Source: Breznakia pachnodae (GTDB lineage Bacteria; Bacillota_I; Bacilli_A; Erysipelotrichales; Erysipelotrichaceae). From it: a DNA stretch of 64,000 nucleotides. Of this stretch, positions 7,987 to 16,369 are shown piece after piece; position 1 is the stretch's first letter; each line of letters opens with the position of its first letter. Location: NCBI RefSeq assembly GCF_030814225.1, contig NZ_JAUSUR010000001.1, positions 124,001-188,000 on the forward strand, in the 5' to 3' direction. A program made the position numbers and the translations under genes. The notes under the pieces are model-generated. The model searched no databases. It saw only the letters and a program-made list of their open reading frames with translations, and had not been told where the DNA came from.

Positions 7987-10298
7987 TATTTTACAAGTGC
8001 TGCATTTAACACTTGAGATACATGATCAACTGGAATGAATGTAATACTTTCTTTTACTGTTTCAGGAATATCATCTAAATCTTTAATGTTTGCCTTTGGC
8101 ATAACGATTGTAGTAATACCTGAACGATGAGCTGCCATTGATTTTTCTTTCAATCCACCAATTGGAAGTACATTACCACGTAATGTAACCTCTCCAGTCA
8201 TCGCAACATCATTCTTAACTGCTTTGTTGCTAAGTGATGAAATAAGCGCTGTAGTAAGCGTTACACCAGCACTAGGACCATCTTTAGGGACAGCACCTTC
8301 TGGTACATGGATGTGAACATCCTGGTTTTCAAACATCTTACTATCGATTTTGTATTTGTCAGCATTTGCTCTAACGTAGTCAAAGGCAATACTAGCACTT
8401 TCTTTCATTACATCACCTAATTGTCCAGTAACTACTAACTTACCTTTACCATCGAAGTGGTTAACTTCAATTTGAAGAATATCTCCACCAAATGAAGTGT
8501 AAGCAAGTCCAGTAACTGTACCAACTTGGTCTTTGTGTTCTTTCTTACCATAGTCAAAGATTTCTTTTCCTAAGTAAGATTGAATCATTTTCTTAGTTAA
8601 TGTAATTGATTTCTTTTTATCTTTTAGAATCGCAAGTACACACTTTCTAGCAAGTGCAGCAATTACTCTTTCTAACTGACGTACTCCACTTTCTCTAGTG
8701 TAGTATTTAATAATATAAGAAATCATATCATCCTTGATTTTAAATTGGGCTGGTTTTAAACCATTTTCTTTAATTTGCTTTGGAATCAAGTGACGTTTTG
8801 CAATTTCAAGTTTTTCAACTTCAGTATAACTTGATAACTGAATAATTTCCAAACGGTCTCTAAGTGCGTGAGGAATGTTATCAAGGTAGTTTGCAGTTGC
8901 AATAAACATAACCTTACTTAAATCATATGGTTCTTCCAAGTAGTGATCAGAGAACAATGCATTTTGTTCAGGGTCAAGTACTTCTAACATTGCACTTGAT
9001 GGATCCCCTTTATAATCAGCACCCATCTTATCGATTTCATCAATAAGGAATACTGGGTTTACTGTCCCTGCTTTTTTCATTCCTTGAATAATTCTACCTG
9101 GCATACTTCCTAAATAAGTACGACGGTGACCACGGATTTCTGATTCATCCTTTACACCACCAAGTGAAATCTTAACAAATTCACGATTTAGTGAACGAGC
9201 CACTGATTTTGACAATGAAGTTTTCCCAACACCTGGAGGACCTACTAAACAAATAATTGGAGCCTTAAGTGAATCCGTCATTGTTTTAACTGCCAAGTAT
9301 TCCATGATTCTTTCTTTGATTTTTTCTAAACCATAGTGATCTTCATCAAGAATTTCTTGTGCTCTGTTTAAATCTTCATTATCTTGGCTTTCTTGCCACC
9401 AAGGTAAATTTAACAACCAGTCCAAGTAAGTTTTCACAACTCCACTTTCACCTGATGCACTTGGTAACATCTCATAGCGAGATAATTCTTCCAATGCTTT
9501 TTCTTTAATTGCTTCTGGATATGGGTTTTCTGCGATCATGCGACGATACTCTTCGGTATCTGATTCACGATCAGCCACATCTCCTAATTCTTCTTTGATT
9601 GCACGCAACTTTTCGCGTAAGTAATATTCACGTTGATTTTCGTCCAAACGTTGTTTCACTTTATCGTTAATCAATGTATCTAGTTCATTGATTTGCTTTT
9701 CGTTTTCCATTTCCTGAATAATGTATAACAGACGATCATTTACATCTGCTGCTTCAAGAATACGCTGTTTTGATTCAACTGAGAACGGGAAAATTTGTGC
9801 AACCTGATCTGCTAAGTGTGTAGCTGAAATTCCCTCAGCTAACTTTGTAATCATGTCTTTTGGTAAATCTTGGTTTAATACTTCAACATTTTCTAACTGA
9901 CGAGCAATACGACGTACCAATGCCAATTCTTCATTCACATCTGTTTGTACATCTAATATTGGGTCAACACTTCCGAATACCATTTCATCAGTAAACTCAA
10001 GACTACTGATTTTTGCTCTTTCCAAACCTTTAAATTTTACTCTTAAATACCCGTCCATATGGCGGATATGTTGTATATGACAAATGGTACCTACTTCATA
10101 TAGGTCATCCATTCTAGGATCTTCTAAAGCTAAATCTCTTTGAGCAACCAACATTACTTGGCTTTGAAAATGCTCTTGTGCCTCTTCAAGTGCGTATACA
10201 CTCTTTTTTCTTCCAACATCAATGATAATTTCATTGTTAGGAAAAACAATGACACCACGCGTGCACACTACTGGTAATTCAACCTTTACATTTCCCAT
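7986..10298 (-). CDS. lon: ATP-dependent protease Lon
   Basis: This 770-residue LonA protease degrades misfolded and regulatory proteins in the cytoplasm. It has an N-terminal LAN domain with coiled coil (to about residue 300), an AAA+ domain with Walker A GPPGVGKTS and Walker B FLIDEIDKM, and a C-terminal Ser-Lys protease domain with the PKDGPSAGVT nucleophile motif. The length is normal. A GAGGAGG site precedes the ATG. Two CIRCE elements and a sigma-A type promoter lie directly upstream, so HrcA repression is expected. engB follows with a one-base overlap. Confidence 0.98.
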   Translation of the reverse strand: MGNVKVELPVVCTRGVIVFPNNEIIIDVGRKKSVYALEEAQEHFQSQVMLVAQRDLALEDPRMDDLYEVGTICHIQHIRHMDGYLRVKFKGLERAKISSLEFTDEMVFGSVDPILDVQTDVNEELALVRRIARQLENVEVLNQDLPKDMITKLAEGISATHLADQVAQIFPFSVESKQRILEAADVNDRLLYIIQEMENEKQINELDTLINDKVKQRLDENQREYYLREKLRAIKEELGDVADRESDTEEYRRMIAENPYPEAIKEKALEELSRYEMLPSASGESGVVKTYLDWLLNLPWWQESQDNEDLNRAQEILDEDHYGLEKIKERIMEYLAVKTMTDSLKAPIICLVGPPGVGKTSLSKSVARSLNREFVKISLGGVKDESEIRGHRRTYLGSMPGRIIQGMKKAGTVNPVFLIDEIDKMGADYKGDPSSAMLEVLDPEQNALFSDHYLEEPYDLSKVMFIATANYLDNIPHALRDRLEIIQLSSYTEVEKLEIAKRHLIPKQIKENGLKPAQFKIKDDMISYIIKYYTRESGVRQLERVIAALARKCVLAILKDKKKSITLTKKMIQSYLGKEIFDYGKKEHKDQVGTVTGLAYTSFGGDILQIEVNHFDGKGKLVVTGQLGDVMKESASIAFDYVRANADKYKIDSKMFENQDVHIHVPEGAVPKDGPSAGVTLTTALISSLSNKAVKNDVAMTGEVTLRGNVLPIGGLKEKSMAAHRSGITTIVMPKANIKDLDDIPETVKESITFIPVDHVSQVLNAALVK

Positions 10299-10313
10299 AA
10301 CTGTACCTCCTCT

Positions 10314-10340
10314 TTAGCACTCTTTTTGCTAGAGTGATAA
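10314..10340 (-). promoter_or_regulatory. CIRCE operator 1 (HrcA site) of lon
   Basis: TTAGCACTC, nine bases, then GAGTGATAA: one mismatch to the CIRCE consensus. It lies between the transcription start and the lon ribosome binding site. Confidence 0.9.
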
Positions 10341-10345
10341 TATAT

Positions 10346-10373
10346 ATTTTACACAATATTAGCACTCTGTCAA
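10346..10373 (-). promoter_or_regulatory. Promoter of lon-engB
   Basis: The minus strand reads TTGACA, 16 bases, then TAAAAT. The -35 hexamer lies inside the loop of the second CIRCE element, so HrcA bound there would block RNA polymerase. Confidence 0.7.
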
Positions 10374-10385
10374 CTGGAGTGATAA
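10359..10385 (-). promoter_or_regulatory. CIRCE operator 2 (HrcA site) of lon
   Basis: A second TTAGCACTC-N9-GAGTGATAA inverted repeat, centred 45 bases upstream of the first. It covers the -35 box of the lon promoter. Confidence 0.9.
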
Positions 10386-10471
10386 GAAATATCAAATTTT
10401 TATATTTTAATATCTCTTCTATACTTCTATTATAACGTAAAATGTATGCATAATATCTGCATTTGGGTGAA

Positions 10472-10493
10472 AAAAGACGCTGCAGCGTCTTTT
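10472..10493 (-). terminator. Terminator of tig
   Basis: A near-perfect palindrome (AAAAGACGCTGCAGCGTCTTTT) lies just after the tig stop codon and is followed by T residues on the minus strand. Confidence 0.75.
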
Positions 10494-10501
10494 CTTTTGT
10501 A

Positions 10502-11776
10502 TTAAGCTACGCTGTCTTTTACTAATTCAACAGCTTTTTGAAGTCTTAAGTCATAATTTAAAGCATCAGGGTTGATTGCTTCTTTAACTTTGTCCACTTC
10601 CATGCCATAACGATTAGCAATTTCTTCGTATTCAACTTCTACATCTTTTTCGCTAATCTCAATTTTTTCTACTTGAGCTATTTTATCCAAAACTAAACGA
10701 ACATTTACTTTTTGTTTCGCTTCAGGAATCATTTGTTCTTGAAGTTGTTCAGCAGATGTTCCAGTCATTTGGTAATATTGCTCTAATTGGAATCCTTGTT
10801 GAGCAAGTCTTCCTGCGAAGTCGTTCATCATTTGAGCAACTTCATCATCGATCATAACTTGTGGGATTACCACTTCTGAGTTTTCAATCAATTTCTCAAG
10901 TAAATCGTTTTCAAATTTTCCTTGAGCTGTTTGTTCTTTTTGTTCTTTTAAATTATTCTTTACATATTTTTTGTAGTCTTCAACTGTTTCTACACCTTCT
11001 ACTTCAGCATCTTTGATTAAGTCATCATTGATTTCTGGAAGTGTCTTTTCTTTAATTTCGTGTACTTTTACTTTGAACACTACTGCTTTTCCAGCTAAGT
11101 CTTCTGCACCATAGTTTTCTGGGAATGTTAAATCGATGTCTTTTTCTTCATCAGCTTTCATTCCGATTAGTTGTTCTTCGAATCCTGGAATAAATGATCC
11201 TGAACCGATTTCCAGTGGATAGTTTTCACCTTTACCACCTTCGAAAGCAACTCCATCTTTGAATCCTTCAAAATCAATTACAGCTGTATCACCACTTTTG
11301 ATTTCTCCGCCTTCTTTTACTACTAGTTCACTAAAACGTGTTTGTAGTTGTTCCAATTGTTCGTCTACTTCTTTCGCACTAACACTTACTTTGTCTTTCT
11401 TAATTTCAAGACCTTTGTAATCTCCTAGTTTTACCTCAGGTTTTACTGTTACATTGAAGTTCAACATTACTGCTTCCTTAGTTACTTCATCAACACCTAA
11501 TTCTGGTCTTGCGATAATCCATAAGTCGTGTTCAGTAATTCCTTCTTGTAAAGCGTGTCCAGCAACTTCATCAATTGCTTCCATTAGAATGCTTTGTTCT
11601 GACACTTGTTTTTTAGCGATTTCATCAGGAACTTGTCCTTTTCTAAATCCTTTTACTTCAATATCTTTTGCTAGTTTTTTAAACGCCTTTTTTTGCGCTT
11701 CTAGCCATTTTTCTCCTTCAACCTTTACTTTTAATTCTCCTTGAGAATTTTCATTTAATTTCCATGTTGAACTCAT
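10502..11776 (-). CDS. tig: Trigger factor
   Basis: This 424-residue ribosome-associated chaperone has an N-terminal ribosome-binding domain with the signature GFRKGQVP, then a FKBP-type prolyl isomerase domain at about residues 160-245 (GDTAVIDFEGFKDG, GSGSFIPGFEEQL) and a helical C-terminal domain. Length and domain order are normal. In many Firmicutes tig is followed by clpX; here it is followed by its own terminator and then lon-engB, with no clpX in the window. An ORF of unknown function lies upstream with a short gap. Confidence 0.97.
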   Translation of the reverse strand: MSSTWKLNENSQGELKVKVEGEKWLEAQKKAFKKLAKDIEVKGFRKGQVPDEIAKKQVSEQSILMEAIDEVAGHALQEGITEHDLWIIARPELGVDEVTKEAVMLNFNVTVKPEVKLGDYKGLEIKKDKVSVSAKEVDEQLEQLQTRFSELVVKEGGEIKSGDTAVIDFEGFKDGVAFEGGKGENYPLEIGSGSFIPGFEEQLIGMKADEEKDIDLTFPENYGAEDLAGKAVVFKVKVHEIKEKTLPEINDDLIKDAEVEGVETVEDYKKYVKNNLKEQKEQTAQGKFENDLLEKLIENSEVVIPQVMIDDEVAQMMNDFAGRLAQQGFQLEQYYQMTGTSAEQLQEQMIPEAKQKVNVRLVLDKIAQVEKIEISEKDVEVEYEEIANRYGMEVDKVKEAINPDALNYDLRLQKAVELVKDSVA

Positions 11777-11803
11777 TTTCTTACCTCCGTAAAGTCAATT
11801 TCA

Positions 11804-12529
11804 TTAAATCTCGTACTTATATAATAATAAGTCATAACCCTTGTACATTGCAAGGTTTTTTTCATGAATAAAGCGTTTAAATGCTTCTTCGTCTCCATTT
11901 GCCTTATATACATACTCAATAATCGCATAAAGTGCATAATCTAGCTCATCTTCATCTACTGAAAATGGTAATTTCAGATATAATTCTTTCATCAGACTAT
12001 CCACACACATTCGATAGAATGTTGGATTGTCATTTTCGAAATAATCACTTAATTTCTGCACCATAAGTTTGGTTTCATCACGATCTTGAATTCGCTGTAC
12101 ATAAGTTGGTTTAAATTCAACCATTAACCCTTCATAGTTCAGTTGAATCTCATCACTTACATCTTGTTCCATCAGTGTTTCAATTAAAAGGGTACGAATC
12201 AGATAATTTGGTGCTTTCTTCAAGTATGTTTCAACAACATCCAAATAATTTCTAATATTGCTTCCTTTTAATATCTCACAAGCCATACAGGCTTCATCAA
12301 CACTACCAAACAATAAAGTCTCAATATCTTCTTGATGATACTTTGTTGCCCGCTTTTCAATACTCAATTCCTGTTTACACTCCAAAAACATTTTTTGTAA
12401 AGTTTCTTCATGAGTGTACGGTATATAAGGCATATTCAATTCTTCTTTTAAGATTGAATATGCCTCATTGTAGTTTTCTTCTTTCATGAGTGTGTTTACT
12501 TTATCAACTAATGTATCATAATAATCCAT
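11804..12529 (-). CDS. Helical (TPR-like) protein of unknown function
   Basis: This 241-residue acidic, helix-rich protein lacks a signal peptide. The start MDYYDTLVDKVNTLMKEENY and the following EAYSILKEEL resemble a degenerate TPR helix pair. The middle contains LIRTLLIETLMEQDV and the end a YALYAIIEYVY segment. It recalls the DUF3196-type proteins seen next to tig in Erysipelotrichia and mollicutes, but that assignment is from memory and uncertain. It lies 27 bases upstream of tig, probably in the same transcript. Confidence 0.65.
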   Translation of the reverse strand: MDYYDTLVDKVNTLMKEENYNEAYSILKEELNMPYIPYTHEETLQKMFLECKQELSIEKRATKYHQEDIETLLFGSVDEACMACEILKGSNIRNYLDVVETYLKKAPNYLIRTLLIETLMEQDVSDEIQLNYEGLMVEFKPTYVQRIQDRDETKLMVQKLSDYFENDNPTFYRMCVDSLMKELYLKLPFSVDEDELDYALYAIIEYVYKANGDEEAFKRFIHEKNLAMYKGYDLLLYKYEI

Positions 12530-12598
12530 ATTAATTCCTCACATAATAGTATACTAAATAACTATTTCCTTGAACACTGATATGATTGTACTTTGTGT

Positions 12599-13012
12599 TT
12601 ATTTGTCATCCAATATCTTAGATTCTTTTACCAATGCTAAGATATGACCTAAATTCCCATCTCCTGCAAACTCTGTAGGATCAAAGAAATTACTGTCACA
12701 GGATTTCCAGTACAATGCATTTACTTCTTCCTTTAATTCCACTGGATGCTGTAATTTCCCAACATATACTTCCAAAATGAAATTACTACTATAATAACAA
12801 AAATCCATAAAATGATGAAGTACAATCTCTTCTTTTTGTATTCCTGTTTCTTCTAACAGTTCGCGATATGCTGCATCATCACTATCTTCATTATCTTCTA
12901 CTTTTCCACCTACCAGATTATACAATCCTTTGTATGGCTCTTTTTTACGCAAACATACCAACATATTCTCTTGTGTATGGTCAAATACAGCAATCACATT
13001 CAATCTGCGCAT
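12599..13012 (-). CDS. Nudix hydrolase (MutT-like)
   Basis: This protein of about 137 residues has a complete Nudix box, GKVEDNEDSDDAAYRELLEETGI in shortened view G-x5-E-x7-RELLEETGI at about residues 36-58. Such enzymes hydrolyse nucleoside diphosphates linked to another group, including oxidised dNTPs. The ATG at 13012 overlaps the stop of the methyltransferase gene (TGATG), with AGAAGGAG seven bases upstream. Its place at the end of a repair and sanitation gene run suggests a role in cleaning damaged nucleotides; the substrate is not shown by sequence. Confidence 0.9.
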   Translation of the reverse strand: MRRLNVIAVFDHTQENMLVCLRKKEPYKGLYNLVGGKVEDNEDSDDAAYRELLEETGIQKEEIVLHHFMDFCYYSSNFILEVYVGKLQHPVELKEEVNALYWKSCDSNFFDPTEFAGDGNLGHILALVKESKILDDK

Positions 13013-13473
13013 CACAGAACTCCTTCTAAGCGCAGCAACTGCTCTTTGATGTCCAATCCACCACCATAACCAACTAGCATACCACTGGCTCCTATGACCC
13101 TGTGACAGGGATAGATGATGGCAATAGGATTCTTGTTGTTGGCCATTCCAACAGCACGAAAACCTTTGGGACTACCAATTGCCTCGGCTACATCTTTATA
13201 AGTTCTTGTTTCACCATATGGAATTTCAGATAAATAAGTCCACACCTTCTTTTGAAATTCTGTTCCATGTAACTTCATCTTCAAATCAAAGGCTGTTCGT
13301 TTCCCATCAAAGTATTCCTTTAACTGTTTCCTTGCATTCTTTAAATTATCAGATGGTTGCTTAACTGCAGTTTCATCTTCACCATCTGCAAACGATACTT
13401 CTTCAATCCACCCATCAACTTCTACTATCTTCAGTTTCACAATTGGTGAATCATAATATATTACTTCTCTCAT
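13012..13473 (-). CDS. ogt: Methylated-DNA-protein cysteine methyltransferase
   Basis: This protein of about 153 residues has the AGT architecture: an N-terminal alpha/beta domain, then the helix-turn-helix region (GETRTYKDVAEAIGSPKGFRAV, here split) and the active site IIYPCHRVIGASG with its alkyl-accepting cysteine, ending in GGLDIKEQLLRLEG. It repairs O6-alkylguanine by suicidal transfer. The start at 13473 has AGGAGGG close upstream. It overlaps the Nudix gene by one base and follows a second, shorter MGMT-family gene. Confidence 0.95.
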   Translation of the reverse strand: MREVIYYDSPIVKLKIVEVDGWIEEVSFADGEDETAVKQPSDNLKNARKQLKEYFDGKRTAFDLKMKLHGTEFQKKVWTYLSEIPYGETRTYKDVAEAIGSPKGFRAVGMANNKNPIAIIYPCHRVIGASGMLVGYGGGLDIKEQLLRLEGVL

Positions 13474-13481
13474 ATTCCCTC

Positions 13482-13775
13482 CTATGGTTTCCATTTATAT
13501 AACTTCATATCTACTTTCTTATTAGGTTTCAGTTTTACCCCTTCTTCTAACAGTAAGGATTCTTGTTCATCCCAGCCCATGACTAACGTACCATCACTAT
13601 GAATGACACGATGACATGGATAATCACCAAAGAATTCAGCATTGGATAAAACCTTACCAACTTTTCTGGCATTCTTGGGATATCCTGCAATCTTTGCGAT
13701 ATCCCCATAACTGCTTACCTTGCCTTTGGGTATTTCATTTACTACTTCTAAAATTAAATATGCAAAATCGTCCAT
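13482..13775 (-). CDS. Short MGMT-family protein (alkyltransferase-like)
   Basis: This protein of 97 residues consists only of the AGT C-terminal DNA-binding domain: EIPKGKVSSYGDIAKIAG, then NARKVGKVLSNAEF and the active-site segment DYPCHRVIHSDG. Size and architecture are those of alkyltransferase-like (ATL) proteins, which flag O6-alkylguanine for excision repair and normally carry Trp or Ala in place of the cysteine. Here the cysteine is kept, so it may still transfer methyl groups. It sits between alkA-like and ogt genes in one run. Confidence 0.85.
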   Translation of the reverse strand: MDDFAYLILEVVNEIPKGKVSSYGDIAKIAGYPKNARKVGKVLSNAEFFGDYPCHRVIHSDGTLVMGWDEQESLLLEEGVKLKPNKKVDMKLYKWKP

Positions 13776-13783
13776 CTCACACC

Positions 13784-14392
13784 TCACTCATGGGATAACT
13801 GCCATAAATATATTGAAGCAATTGAGTTATAAGGTGAAAAACGTTTACGACATTCTTCAAACGCTTCTTTCTCAATTGATTCTAGTCCATATAAACGACA
13901 GATTCCTCTATGTATTGCCAGATCTTTATAACTAAGAACATCTTTTCGTTGTAAGGAAAAGAGCATAATCATTTCAGCTGACCACTCTCCTATACCCTTA
14001 ATTGAAGATAATTCCTTAACTACTTGTTGATCTGATAAGTTTTCTAATCCTTCTAAATCCAATTCTTTTGATAATACTTTGCTTGTAATATCTTTAATTG
14101 TTTCTGCTTTACGATAACTCAGCCCACAGCCTCGTAACTGCTCCACTGAGAGTTTATTAACCTTTTCTGGAGTAACTTTACCCGCCAACGTTTCAAGTCT
14201 CCCATAAATCGTTCTTGCAGCTTTAGAAGACAACAGTTGTCCAACAACTGTATCGACAAGTGCAATATATACATTAGGAGTGATTTTCCGTTTGATAACG
14301 CCATAGCGGTCAATTACTTCCGATAAAGATGGACACACAGATTTCAGATACTGCATTTCTGTTTCACCATATTCAAAATAATTATCACTCAT
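13784..14392 (-). CDS. DNA-3-methyladenine glycosylase, HhH-GPD (AlkA-like)
   Basis: This 202-residue protein has a helix-hairpin-helix-GPD fold: LSSIKGIGEWSAEMIML is the hairpin and the later YKDLAIHRGICRLYG carries the catalytic aspartate. It lacks the FeS cysteine cluster of endonuclease III, which favours the AlkA/MAG group that excises alkylated bases. The start at 14392 is supported by AAAGGAG. It overlaps the EIIB-like gene and is followed by two MGMT-family genes, giving a compact alkylation-repair block. Confidence 0.9.
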   Translation of the reverse strand: MSDNYFEYGETEMQYLKSVCPSLSEVIDRYGVIKRKITPNVYIALVDTVVGQLLSSKAARTIYGRLETLAGKVTPEKVNKLSVEQLRGCGLSYRKAETIKDITSKVLSKELDLEGLENLSDQQVVKELSSIKGIGEWSAEMIMLFSLQRKDVLSYKDLAIHRGICRLYGLESIEKEAFEECRKRFSPYNSIASIYLWQLSHE

Positions 14393-14801
14393 CTCTTTCT
14401 CCTTTATAGTTGCGATAAGCAACCGTTCTTTTCACATGTAATATATTTTCTTCGCCATCAAAATGAAATGGATTCATTTTCTTTTTGGAAAATTCTTCAA
14501 TCACATCCTGTGCATCAATTAAAAGTTCCATCGCACTCATTGATCCATAAATCTTCATTGGCATTATATATACCGGAACTTTATCTTTAATATGCTCTTC
14601 AATCATATTCTTAACATAATATTGAAGATGAGAACAACACATAATAATATCGTATTGATCCAGTTTATTCTTAACAAGAATAAACGCACTGTAGTCAATG
14701 GTTACAGAATTATCCATATTTGCTTCTTGCAGTTCATCTTTCAGTTTTCTAACCAATGCACTTGAAGAAGAACCATTGGTACAACAGATTAATATTTTCA
14801 T
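14385..14801 (-). CDS. PTS EIIB-like protein, lactose/chitobiose type, orphan
   Basis: This 138-residue protein opens with ILICCTNGSSSSALVRKL, the phosphocysteine loop (C-x5-S) of lactose/cellobiose-type EIIB, and later has VYIMPMKIYGSM, a motif near the end of the EIIB fold. There is a C-terminal extension of about 35 residues (KKMNPFHFDGEENILHV). No EIIA or EIIC is adjacent; it overlaps HAM1-like and alkA-like genes, so a transport role is not obvious. A lactose-type EIIA is encoded separately at 19448-19759. Confidence 0.7.
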   Translation of the reverse strand: MKILICCTNGSSSSALVRKLKDELQEANMDNSVTIDYSAFILVKNKLDQYDIIMCCSHLQYYVKNMIEEHIKDKVPVYIMPMKIYGSMSAMELLIDAQDVIEEFSKKKMNPFHFDGEENILHVKRTVAYRNYKGERDE

Positions 14802-15436
14802 TTACCCAAAAGTCCTTTCTTTACAAATTCTTTCAGCTTATCAATTTCTAATTTCATTTTTATTCTACGCTCTTGCAATTCCTGATCATCTTCAGAAATA
14901 TCATAATAATATCGAAGTGACTGTTTACTTACTGATATACTATTCAAGGGTTCTCCTTCAACCATTGTCTTATGCTGTTTATCTACTATATAAAAAGAAA
15001 ATGCTTTACTGTTTTGTGATTGATAAGTAAACGCAATCCCATCTTTATTAACCAGTGCATATCCATCCACGTAATACGCAGATAACTTACCACCATTTAT
15101 TCGTGCTACTTTCATATAATAATCAATCATTTCATCATCATTTAACGTTTTTCCATTTATTCTTCTTATTTTATCTTTAGGTTGAATTGGATCATCCAAT
15201 GCAAAGTCTTCAAAATAAAGAGCAGAATCAAATGCAATGCTGGGTAATTGAGTAGCTTTATAAAATGCCTGTGCTTTTAATAGAGCATTTTCTACTGGTG
15301 TACTTCCAGTTTCTTTCACATTAACACAAATTTCCAACTCATCAATTGTAACTAATTTCAGTTCATTTTTATCGATTAATTGCTCAAAGTATTTCTTTTT
15401 TGATGGATTGTTTGTTGCACACAATAACTTTTTCAT
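14798..15436 (-). CDS. HAM1/RdgB-type non-canonical NTP pyrophosphatase, divergent
   Basis: This 212-residue protein starts KKLLCATNNPSKKKYFEQL, the (T/S)xNxxK substrate-binding signature of the HAM1 family, and has TGSTPVENALLKAQAFYK and IAFDSALYFEDF, matching the E-N-A-x-x-K and D-(S/D)-(G/A)-L segments. HAM1 enzymes remove dITP and XTP from the nucleotide pool. The C-terminal half (SKQSLRYYYDISEDDQELQERR) is longer and divergent. It begins the overlapping gene run that includes AlkA-like, MGMT and Nudix proteins. Confidence 0.8.
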   Translation of the reverse strand: MKKLLCATNNPSKKKYFEQLIDKNELKLVTIDELEICVNVKETGSTPVENALLKAQAFYKATQLPSIAFDSALYFEDFALDDPIQPKDKIRRINGKTLNDDEMIDYYMKVARINGGKLSAYYVDGYALVNKDGIAFTYQSQNSKAFSFYIVDKQHKTMVEGEPLNSISVSKQSLRYYYDISEDDQELQERRIKMKLEIDKLKEFVKKGLLGK

Positions 15437-15502
15437 AGTATCCCCTAATTTTAACTATTACTATCATACTATTTATTGAAGTTTTTCGAAACCTCAAAAC
15501 AG

Positions 15503-15532
15503 AAAAAAAAGCCAAGGAACTTACCTTAGCTT
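15503..15532 (-). terminator. Terminator of the Asp23/GlsB cluster
   Basis: The minus-strand hairpin AAGCTAAGG / CCTTGGCTT is followed by a T-run right after the GlsB-like gene. Confidence 0.8.
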
Positions 15533-15540
15533 TTCTATAA

Positions 15541-15795
15541 TTAGTTATGTGCTGATTGTCTAAAGAAGAATGAGTAAACAGCAATCGTAATTACTGCACC
15601 AATCAATGCTGGTAAGATTGCGAATCCACCGATTAGTGGCCCAAAGTTACCAAACAATGAAGTACCAACCCAACTTCCTAAGAAACCAAAGATAATATTA
15701 CCAATGATTCCTGCTGGATTTCCTTTACCAACAATTGCACCTGCAATCGCTCCAATTATTCCTCCGACAATTAATGACCATATAAAACTAAACAT
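15541..15795 (-). CDS. GlsB/YeaQ/YmgE-family membrane protein
   Basis: This 84-residue protein has three hydrophobic segments rich in glycine (GGIIGAIAGAIVGKG, NIIFGFLGSWVG, a C-terminal FAILPALIGAVITIAVYSFFF), the transglycosylase-associated/GlsB signature. Such proteins accompany Asp23/Gls24 stress proteins. It lies at the 3' end of the amaP-DUF2273-asp23 cluster and probably belongs to the same stress response, in the cytoplasmic membrane. Confidence 0.88.
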   Translation of the reverse strand: MFSFIWSLIVGGIIGAIAGAIVGKGNPAGIIGNIIFGFLGSWVGTSLFGNFGPLIGGFAILPALIGAVITIAVYSFFFRQSAHN

Positions 15796-15824
15796 AAACT
15801 ATACCTCCCTTTCCGTTCACTTTC

Positions 15825-16280
15825 CTAGTGTGTAGCTCTTTTAGCTTCGTTTGTAGCTTTTGTAGCTTTCGTCTTTGTATTTTTGGCTGCTTTCTTTGTT
15901 TCGTTTTCAGCTTTTGATGCTTTTGTCTTAGCGTCTTTCTTTGTATCTTTCGCTTTCTTTTCTACGTCGTTTTTAGCATCTTTTGCTTTTTTCTCAACGT
16001 CGTCCTTAGCACCTTTTGCTTTCTTTTCAACATCGTCCTTAGCATTTTTAGCATCTTTCTTTAGGTCTTCACCTTTTTCTTTTGCTTTACCACTAAGGTC
16101 TTCAGCTTTATCAACTACTTTATCTTTTAAATCTTCTGCTTTGTCTCCAGCTTTATCAAATGCATCTTTTACATCATTTGATACTTCTTTACCTTTTGCT
16201 TTGGCTTTGTCACCAAATTCTTCTGCTCTGTCGACTACCTTGTCTTTCAAGTCTTTTAATTCTTTTTTTAAGTCTGCCAT
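15825..16280 (-). CDS. Lys/Asp/Ala-rich helical (LEA-like) protein
   Basis: This 151-residue protein is built from degenerate 11-residue helical repeats (KDKVVDKAEDLSGKAKEKGE, then KAKDAKNDVEKKAKDAK and similar). This is the pattern of late-embryogenesis-abundant and CsbD/YtxH-associated stress proteins. It is highly charged with no signal peptide or membrane segment, so it is probably a cytoplasmic, natively helical or disordered protein. Its place between Asp23 and GlsB suggests an envelope or desiccation stress role. The DNA is repetitive too. Confidence 0.75.
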   Translation of the reverse strand: MADLKKELKDLKDKVVDRAEEFGDKAKAKGKEVSNDVKDAFDKAGDKAEDLKDKVVDKAEDLSGKAKEKGEDLKKDAKNAKDDVEKKAKGAKDDVEKKAKDAKNDVEKKAKDTKKDAKTKASKAENETKKAAKNTKTKATKATNEAKRATH

Positions 16281-16369
16281 AATTCTTTTCCTCCTTGAGG
16301 ACCTTTCCTGTCCTATCTGCCTTTTATATTACCACTTTAAAATTCAAAATCTATTATAATGCTCGAAAT

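Noticed and set aside
15883-16359. Long plus-strand frame of 158 residues rich in Phe, Ser and Ala
   Set aside because: It is the antisense of the Lys/Asp/Ala-rich helical protein gene; its composition follows from the repeats and it has no ribosome binding site.
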